Source of the DNA: a virus
IMG/VR virus record: IMGVR_UViG_3300022686_000079
Coordinates: 1 to 35,018 of that record
DNA: 35,018 nucleotides
Strand: one strand, 5' to 3'
Both the position numbers and the translations under genes were made by a program. Shown here piece after piece: positions 29,031 through 35,018 of this stretch. Each line of letters starts with the position of its first letter. The stretch's first letter is position 1. The notes beneath the pieces were generated by a model, which was not told the origin of the DNA, did not search any database, and worked only from the letters and a program-made list of their open reading frames with translations.

Positions 29031-29493
29031 TATTGATGAGCTAAGATGGGTGCGTGCTTTTACACCCGATATAATCCCAAAATATTTAGTAGAACAAGTA
29101 AGAGACCGGGACTACAGCGTGGAAGATTTTTACAAATACCAGCAGTTAAATTGTATGACCAAAGAAGGAGATTCACCAAAATTGAATCCGCTTAACAATT
29201 TATGGGTGCTTGTGAATCCTGAAAACGAGGTAAAAGGATTTCTTTGGTTTGTTATAGACACGTTGGGAAAAGACATTGTAATAAATACTTTTTCAATGGA
29301 CAAAGAATATTGGGGCGGTGGAAAAGCGGTAAAAAAAGCCGCAGAATATGTAAAAGAATTTTTGAAAAAGTTACAGTTTAACAAGGTATATTGGATTACT
29401 AACTATCCAAAACATTCAGAGCGTCATGGTTTTAAACGCTCAAAAAGTATTTTAATGGAATATTCGGAAGAACCGGAGGAAAAAGATGGGTAA
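29020..29493 (+). CDS. GNAT-like acetyltransferase family protein
   Basis: 157 residues. WVLVNPENEVKGFLWFVID, IVINTFSMDKEYWGGGKAVKKAAEYVKEFLKKL and KVYWITNYPKHSERHGFKRS follow the GNAT fold: strand, acetyl-CoA pyrophosphate loop (YWGGGKA), helix, and the final HGFK turn. Proteins of this kind are common inside podovirus virion operons. Whether it acetylates anything is unknown; the loop is less canonical than R/Q-x-x-G-x-G/A. Confidence 0.7.
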   Translation: MSSNIDELRWVRAFTPDIIPKYLVEQVRDRDYSVEDFYKYQQLNCMTKEGDSPKLNPLNNLWVLVNPENEVKGFLWFVIDTLGKDIVINTFSMDKEYWGGGKAVKKAAEYVKEFLKKLQFNKVYWITNYPKHSERHGFKRSKSILMEYSEEPEEKDG

Positions 29494-29980
29494 AACACTT
29501 CTCGGAGGCGTTTCTCATGAAGGGAACGTAAGTATGCTAACTCCGGAACAACAAAAACAAATGTCGAATATAGTTTCTCAGTTAGGCCCCGATGTTCAAG
29601 GAGTTTTTCAGAACATGCTGGGACCTCAATCAGCTGAGGAATATCAAGATGTGTTCCAACAAACTTATGTTGATCCGGCAATGCAGGCTCTCCAACAACA
29701 AATATTACCAGCGGTACAACAACGCTTCACGGATGCAAATGCAGGAAGCTCATCTGCTTTAAATCAAGCATTAGCACAAAGTGCAACGGATGTTTCCACT
29801 GCAATAGGCTCCCAATATGGGCAATTCCTGCAAGGACAACAAGGAATGCAACAAAATGCAATTAATTCCTATTTAAACATGTTAGGCCAGCAAACCTTTA
29901 GTCCATTGATACATCAGCAACAAGGAGCAATCCCCACATTTTTGACTGGATTGGGCCAAGGAATAGGATCTAGTTTCTAG
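29486..29980 (+). CDS. Probable small ejection (internal virion) protein
   Basis: 164 residues, Gln-rich and helical (LTPEQQKQMSNIVSQLGPDVQGVFQNML, MQALQQQILPAVQQRF, FLQGQQGMQQNAINSYL), with a glycine-rich end. It sits at the start of a three-gene block of helical Gln/Lys-rich proteins like P22 gp7/gp20/gp16. Role inferred from composition and order. Confidence 0.65.
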   Translation: MGKTLLGGVSHEGNVSMLTPEQQKQMSNIVSQLGPDVQGVFQNMLGPQSAEEYQDVFQQTYVDPAMQALQQQILPAVQQRFTDANAGSSSALNQALAQSATDVSTAIGSQYGQFLQGQQGMQQNAINSYLNMLGQQTFSPLIHQQQGAIPTFLTGLGQGIGSSF

Positions 29981-29989
29981 GAGGAAATT

Positions 29990-31069
29990 ATGCCACAACC
30001 AATTATTTATAAAGATCAATGGGGACAAGCTGCCTCCGCTTTAGGACAAGCTTTAGGAGGATTTGGGGGAAAGCAATACAAAGATTATCAAGAAAGACAA
30101 TCTTTATCGGCACTAGAACAGGCATTACAAGACCCCTCAATATCTCCCGAACAAAGGCAAATGGCATATGCAAAAGCAATCCAACAAATGGGAACGGAAA
30201 AAGCAAAACCGATATTGGAAATGTATGACCGAAATCGGAAAGAAAGCGCATGGGCATCAGCTTTTGATGAATATGAAAAATCGAACCAATGGGAAGATTT
30301 AAAAACACCCGAAGGAAAAGCGAAATTCATGTCTTTATTTGCCTCAAAAGGAGGCGATCCTTTGCAAGCTTTTAAATTGTTTGATGAGAAGAAGGGCGGA
30401 GAAAGCGCTTTTGATAGAGAAATAGGTAAAAGAAAAGCTAAAATTATAGGTAATTTTTTAGAATCAGGATTAGAATCAGATTCTTTTAATGAAAATCTTG
30501 AATTTTTAGAAGATAATATAGAAAAAGTCGGCAGACAAAACGCTTTTTTGGGAGCTGAAATACCAGGTTTTCAATCAGGAATATTTACCGAATATGCAAA
30601 TAGAGGAAATTTAGTATTAGATGGAGTGATAAAAATATTCAACAGAAATGGTCAAGTAGCACAAAAAAAATTAAAATGGATCAGAGATACATTTTCAATA
30701 TCGCCCTATGATACTCAAGCGCAAATTCAAGGTAAAATAAATGCTCTTAAATCTTTAGCAAAAGATACACAAGAATTTGAAGAGAGAATGGGGGAATCGA
30801 TAGAAAAAAATGGTACAAACATTCCTGACAAAGAGCTGTTTCAAGCTACGCAAAATTTAAATAAAAAATTTAATGAATTTGAAAAAAAATACAATTATAA
30901 AGATACAAAACCAGCAACTACACCAAAAAGTCCGCAAAAAGAACCGGAATTGAAAGAAAATCAATACTTTTCGAAGACATTACCAAAAGAAGCAGAAGAA
31001 GATACAACCGCGATCTCACAAACCGGGGAAACTTACATATTTCAAAAAGGTAAATGGAAAAAACAGTAA
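29990..31069 (+). CDS. Probable ejection protein
   Basis: 359 residues; SD AGGAGG. N-terminal QWGQAASALGQALGGFGGKQYKDYQER, then a long helical body and a Lys/Pro/Glu-rich tail ending QTGETYIFQKGKWKKQ. Second of the three internal virion genes. Overlaps the next gene by 16 nt. Confidence 0.65.
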   Translation: MPQPIIYKDQWGQAASALGQALGGFGGKQYKDYQERQSLSALEQALQDPSISPEQRQMAYAKAIQQMGTEKAKPILEMYDRNRKESAWASAFDEYEKSNQWEDLKTPEGKAKFMSLFASKGGDPLQAFKLFDEKKGGESAFDREIGKRKAKIIGNFLESGLESDSFNENLEFLEDNIEKVGRQNAFLGAEIPGFQSGIFTEYANRGNLVLDGVIKIFNRNGQVAQKKLKWIRDTFSISPYDTQAQIQGKINALKSLAKDTQEFEERMGESIEKNGTNIPDKELFQATQNLNKKFNEFEKKYNYKDTKPATTPKSPQKEPELKENQYFSKTLPKEAEEDTTAISQTGETYIFQKGKWKKQ

Positions 31070-33624
31070 TGAATTTTATTATAACTAAACCAGAAAAAAA
31101 AGAAGAAGAACAAGAACAAGAACAAGAACAAACTGGTTTTATCATCAAAGCCCCTGCTGAAAATAAAAAAGAAAGCAGAGAAGAACTTAAAAAACGTTTG
31201 CGAGAAGAAGCCAATCCTTTTAGTAAAATGAAAAAGGATGCAAAACGTTTGGGTTCATTTGCAGGTAAAGCTTTAGAAGGGGCAAAAACATCTGTTGAAG
31301 CAGTCACAAAAGACATAGAAAAACTAAAAGAACCAGTAGATAATGTTTTTAATGCATTAGGAATATCACTTCCTGAAATACCACAAACACCATTTGAACA
31401 AACACAAAAAAATTACGATCAGAAATATCAAGAATACACAAAACAAGGCATGAGTCCTGAAGAAGCAGAGACGCGATTAGGAAAAAGGCCATATCCCCTT
31501 ACTAATGACATGTTAGTAGATGCTTATCAAAATTTAGTATCTTATGACAAAGATTGGATGGATGAAATATTGGAAGAAGGCGTTAAAACTGGAGCTGAGT
31601 TTTATACCTTTGGAGGTATGATTCCAGGTGTTTCTGTTCCTCCATCAATTAAAGAAATGGGTCATGGTTTTGTGTTTGGAACAGCAGCAGAAGCAGCAAA
31701 ACAAGCTGGATCAGATTCTTTAGGACAAATAATTGCGGGTTTTACTGCGTTATACGGAAAAAAGGCTCTTAAAGGTGGCTGGAATGTTTTAAAAAAAGGG
31801 GTGGAATTCGGAAGAAAATTACTGGATGCATCTAAAATACCACAAGAATTTCCTTTATTTTTGACAGAAACAAGCGAAGCGGCGCTAGCTGATTTAGAAC
31901 TATCCCAAAGAAACCTAACAAAAAGAATGGCTAAGGTAAATGACACAGCTGTAAAAACTTTTGAAGACAACATTTCAAAAATTGCCGAACCAAACTATTC
32001 AGAAGTAGGGGAGTATAATACTCGAGAGATACAAAATGAAATAGAAAGAAAAGCAATCGAACAAACCCAATCATTATTTTTAGACAAAATAGTTGAATTA
32101 CCAAAATCAAGAAAATCAGCATGGGAAGATATACAAAAAGTAGTCAACAATAATTTTTCTGCAGCTAAAGAATCGTATAAATCACTTTATGAAACAGCTG
32201 AATTTTTAGGTGCACGAATGGAAGTAATGCCGAGCGCATCCTTTGATGCTGCACGAAACTTAACACATGAGATGAGAGGTACTTTACTTAATATAGCAGA
32301 AGAAACAAAAGTTTCCAAGGTAGCTGAAACAATTGTAGAAAACCTTTTGCCAGAAAATATTGCAGAACAAACAGAAAATATTTTTCAACAACTTACTAAT
32401 GAAGGTTTAGATGTAGATTACCAAGAAGTGGCACAATGGGTGCAGGATGCAGTGCAAAATCCACAAGCAGTGACAGTTGATCGATTAATGAAAACCTCAA
32501 GATCAATTTCGCGCATCCTTTCCAAAGCAGATATTATGCCCGCTCCAGTCAAGCTGTTAAGTCAGATACAAGAAGCAATTAAACTAGATATACAAAGAGG
32601 ACTTAGACCTAATGATATTGCATTAAATACTTGGAACCAAGCAGAAGAATTGTATGGAAAGACACATCAAACTTTTGGAAAAGATTCAGTAAAAAAATTC
32701 ATGAAATCGGAAGCCCCAAGTGCAATGGCATATAAATATACAGATGCCAACCATCTAGAACAACTTAAAAAAGCATTACCCGATAGTCCCGAAGCACAAA
32801 AATATCTTGATCGGTTGGTCACTGAAAATATATTAAGCAAACCACGAAATGAAGCGATAAAAGCAGCGCAAGAAGCATCACCATATCTTAGTGCAGAAGC
32901 ACAAAAGGCTTTAGAAGAAGCATTAGCAATTGGAGATAATTTAACTACACCAGCAGCACAATCAGCAGCTAGGGCAAAATTATTTGAAGATGTACAGAAA
33001 GTTATAGCTGGAACGGGTGAAGCGGATTATGCTTTAAATTTGATGAAATCACCAAATGGATATCGATTTGTTGAAAAATCTTTAAGTCATACCAAACAAG
33101 GAAAACAAATCTTTAAAGGTTTGCAACGAAGTATGATGGAAGGAATTTTTAAACAATTTACAAATAAAAAAAATCAATTAGATTTTGACAAAATATCTCA
33201 ATCTTTACGCGATCCCCATACACGTTTTTTAATAAAAGAATCAATGGGAGAAGAAACATTAAAATTTATGCAAAATCTAGATTTTTATGGGAAAAATCTA
33301 TCAACAAATATAAACAATTTGGCGGAAAAAAACTTCAGTGGTTTAAGAAATATATTCAAACAATATGGATCTAAAGCTAAATATGCTTTAGTTGCTTTAT
33401 CACCATTTATGAAACTAGCCGTTATTCCTGCAATAGGCTTAGAAGTAGGAGAAAGGGCATACCGGGCAAATTTGTATCGAGTGATGCGTAACCCTCAGAG
33501 CAGGAACATTTTAAAAAAAATGGGTCAGAAAAATGTGTCTTCTGGGGAAATGCAAAAAATGTTATCAAGATATTTACAAATCACAAAGAGATTAGAAGAA
33601 GAACAAGAAGAACAAGAAGAATAA
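31054..33624 (+). CDS. Large ejection (internal virion) protein with E/Q repeats at both ends
   Basis: 856 residues (or 851 if ATG 31069 is used). Almost entirely helical. Residues about 10-24 are EKKEEEQEQEQEQ, and the C-terminus is RLEEEQEEQEE, both encoded by GAA/CAA triplet runs. A hydrophobic stretch at about 776-795 (YALVALSPFMKLAVIPAIGL) may insert into a membrane during DNA ejection. No lysozyme or transglycosylase motif seen. Position and size match the largest ejection protein of P22-like phages. Confidence 0.68.
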   Translation: MEKTVMNFIITKPEKKEEEQEQEQEQTGFIIKAPAENKKESREELKKRLREEANPFSKMKKDAKRLGSFAGKALEGAKTSVEAVTKDIEKLKEPVDNVFNALGISLPEIPQTPFEQTQKNYDQKYQEYTKQGMSPEEAETRLGKRPYPLTNDMLVDAYQNLVSYDKDWMDEILEEGVKTGAEFYTFGGMIPGVSVPPSIKEMGHGFVFGTAAEAAKQAGSDSLGQIIAGFTALYGKKALKGGWNVLKKGVEFGRKLLDASKIPQEFPLFLTETSEAALADLELSQRNLTKRMAKVNDTAVKTFEDNISKIAEPNYSEVGEYNTREIQNEIERKAIEQTQSLFLDKIVELPKSRKSAWEDIQKVVNNNFSAAKESYKSLYETAEFLGARMEVMPSASFDAARNLTHEMRGTLLNIAEETKVSKVAETIVENLLPENIAEQTENIFQQLTNEGLDVDYQEVAQWVQDAVQNPQAVTVDRLMKTSRSISRILSKADIMPAPVKLLSQIQEAIKLDIQRGLRPNDIALNTWNQAEELYGKTHQTFGKDSVKKFMKSEAPSAMAYKYTDANHLEQLKKALPDSPEAQKYLDRLVTENILSKPRNEAIKAAQEASPYLSAEAQKALEEALAIGDNLTTPAAQSAARAKLFEDVQKVIAGTGEADYALNLMKSPNGYRFVEKSLSHTKQGKQIFKGLQRSMMEGIFKQFTNKKNQLDFDKISQSLRDPHTRFLIKESMGEETLKFMQNLDFYGKNLSTNINNLAEKNFSGLRNIFKQYGSKAKYALVALSPFMKLAVIPAIGLEVGERAYRANLYRVMRNPQSRNILKKMGQKNVSSGEMQKMLSRYLQITKRLEEEQEEQEE

Positions 33625-33639
33625 GTTGACAAACATCTA

Positions 33640-33649
33640 GTTATACGCG
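33640..33649 (+). repeat. Recurrent motif GTTATACGCG, copy 3
   Basis: Lies in the 34-nt gap before the tail-fibre gene, 9 nt from its ATG; GGAG follows as SD. Confidence 0.55.
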
Positions 33650-33658
33650 GAGAAAAAA

Positions 33659-35002
33659 ATGGCTTTTTTACCTTCAGCTTACTCATCCCCAACGGGATTG
33701 AGTCGAGTTATGTCGCTGCCCATACTAGCGCAGCAAGCACCCACTACTTCAGATATCAAATGGCCTTATGGCCAGATCTGGCTCGATATTAACAATGGAT
33801 TATCCTACATTCTGACAAAAAAAGCAAGTGGTTCTGCAACATGGAACTTAATGTCGCCTGGAGCATCAGATGTTGATACATTAACAGGTGATTCAGGAGG
33901 TGCCCTCGCACCAGCCGCAGGAAATATGAATATTCTGGGTGGCACAAACATGACCACAGCAGGTGCCGGAAGTACGATAACCATAAACATGGACGATGCT
34001 ATTTCCGTAGCTACCAGCGTTACATCACCACTATATACCGCCGGTGCAGGCGTCGATGTTGATGTAGAAGCTCCAACAGGGCAAGACGTTATCATTAAAA
34101 TGGGTGATGCAGCAGGAGCGAACAAAGTATCCTTTACTGATAGCACAGATTCAGAAGTTGCAGCAATTGACTCAAACGGTGGCTTCACCATGGGGTCAAT
34201 CACCTTTACCGGACTGCTTACGGCAAATGCCTCAGCAACCGTCAATACAGCTGGCACTGCATTAACGCTAGCAGCAGATAACTCCGCCGACGCGGTTATT
34301 TTAGGTGGAGGCACCTCTGCAAGAGCGATCACGATCGGTCAAGATGCGGCGGCTCATACGATTGCCATCGGACAAGCAGCCGCTGGAGCCATCACCGTAG
34401 ACACAGCAGCAGGAATTTCTCTCGATTCCGCAACCGCTTCTAACTTTACTGTAACCGGAGCTGCCGATCTTACTGTGGATTCTTCAGCCGGATCTGTAAT
34501 TGTGGACGGTGGCGAAGCGGCTATTGATGCAGTACGAATCAATGCAAGCGATGCGGCTGGTGGTATTGATATTGATTCCGGAACGGGAGGAATTGCCATT
34601 GATAGTACAGGAGCCATTTCGCTTGATGCTGCAGGACTTGCCAATTTCAACGTTACCGGAGCTGGTAATGATCTAACATTCGGTAGTGCTGGCGGAAGGG
34701 TCATTGTAGACGCAGGCGAGGATGCAGCACAAGCTATCTACTTGCACGCAGACGGTGGAACATCGGAAACCATTCAACTTCATGCCGATCAAGGCACCGG
34801 GGTTTCTTCAATTTACTTATTATCAGATGTTGGAGGACTGACTCTTGAAGCAACAGGCCTTGCGTCTGATGACGCCATCAACCTTGAAGCAACAGCAGGC
34901 GGTATCGATGTAGACGCAGCCCTACAAATTAATATTGCTTCTTCTGAAAACGCAGCTGATGCGATTGTAATTAATGCTTCATCTGGTTTGTTTAAATTAT
35001 AA
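33659..35002 (+). CDS. Repetitive tail fibre protein
   Basis: 447 residues; SD GGAG about 10 nt upstream. N-terminal attachment region (PSAYSSPTGLSRVMSLPILAQQAPTT, IWLDINNGLSYIL) about 1-70, then TGDSGGALAPAAGNMNILGGTN (shared with the 343 gene) and YTAGAGVDVDVEAPTG. From about 200 to the end come repeats of a short D-A/G-I-x-L/I unit (ITIGQDAAAHTIAIG, LTVDSSAGSVIVDGGEAAIDAV, IYLHADGGTSETIQLHAD), probably a trimeric beta-helix shaft. Composition is richer in G/C than most of the window. Likely binds the host surface, directly or via the next fibre gene. Confidence 0.75.
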   Translation: MAFLPSAYSSPTGLSRVMSLPILAQQAPTTSDIKWPYGQIWLDINNGLSYILTKKASGSATWNLMSPGASDVDTLTGDSGGALAPAAGNMNILGGTNMTTAGAGSTITINMDDAISVATSVTSPLYTAGAGVDVDVEAPTGQDVIIKMGDAAGANKVSFTDSTDSEVAAIDSNGGFTMGSITFTGLLTANASATVNTAGTALTLAADNSADAVILGGGTSARAITIGQDAAAHTIAIGQAAAGAITVDTAAGISLDSATASNFTVTGAADLTVDSSAGSVIVDGGEAAIDAVRINASDAAGGIDIDSGTGGIAIDSTGAISLDAAGLANFNVTGAGNDLTFGSAGGRVIVDAGEDAAQAIYLHADGGTSETIQLHADQGTGVSSIYLLSDVGGLTLEATGLASDDAINLEATAGGIDVDAALQINIASSENAADAIVINASSGLFKL

Positions 35003-35018
35003 TATATTGGTACAATTT

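Noticed and set aside
33626-33647. TTGACA followed by TATACG as a promoter for the tail fibre
   Set aside because: The spacing is only 10 bp, too short for sigma70.
33805-34704. Long minus-strand frames opposite the tail fibre
   Set aside because: They arise from the Ala/Gly/Thr-rich coding strand; no SD and no gene-like features.
33659-35002. Diversity-generating retroelement target in the tail fibre
   Set aside because: No reverse transcriptase or template/variable repeat pair seen; repeats are structural.
1-35018. tRNA or rRNA genes
   Set aside because: No cloverleaf with a CCA-side stem or rRNA core sequence noticed on either strand, though no scan could be run.

Overview
The window is a large part of the genome of an AT-rich, podovirus-like tailed phage. 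A P22-type portal, scaffold, N4-gp56-type major capsid protein, gp4/gp10-like tail-hub proteins and large ejection proteins are present, with no sign of a contractile sheath, tape measure or tail tube. Two small lipoproteins and canonical sigma70-like promoters with Shine-Dalgarno (SD) sites suggest a Gram-negative host; nothing in the sequence identifies it more closely. The start lies inside a tail-fibre gene and the end lies just after another. The two ends probably belong to one tail cluster, but they do not join cleanly. No integrase, endolysin or holin is recognisable, so a missing segment between the ends is likely.

Layout: (1) 1-1440, the end of the late operon: tail-fibre C-terminus, a tail-associated protein, two lipoproteins and a strong terminator. 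(2) 1479-3554, a self-contained rightward unit with its own promoter, a leader hairpin resembling an attenuator, a two-HTH protein, a ParB-like protein, an HTH protein and a Cys-pair peptide, closed by a terminator. It looks like a moron. (3) 8694-3553, a leftward early operon: a row of small unknown genes, six of them each followed by the same 15-nt hairpin and a similar leader, then ERF annealing protein, YqaJ exonuclease and a coiled-coil protein. (4) 8565-10301, a control region with HTH regulators, repeated operators, promoters and a highly structured intergenic stretch. (5) 12545-10328, a second leftward operon whose gene junctions carry arrays of CCNNT pentamers (ANNGG in the mRNA). Two of its genes have an ATA codon where the start should be. 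(6) 12574-17123, a rightward replication/recombination operon: O-like initiator with a probable internal origin, DnaC-like loader, RusA resolvase, SpoVG-like protein and a ParB-DUF551 fusion. (7) 17116-35002, packaging and virion genes in one direction: TerS, TerL, portal, scaffold, capsid, adaptor, hub, GNAT-like protein, ejection proteins and a repetitive tail fibre.

How it fits together: a lambda/P22-style switch region sends transcription left (recombination and accessory genes) and right (replication, then virion). The divergent promoters at 12540-12603 share a 17-bp palindrome that holds both -35 boxes. At least two regulator mRNAs appear leaderless. The most unusual features are the pentamer arrays, the ATA starts, the repeated hairpin-leader spacers and the spread of DUF551-type domains, one of them fused to a ParB domain.
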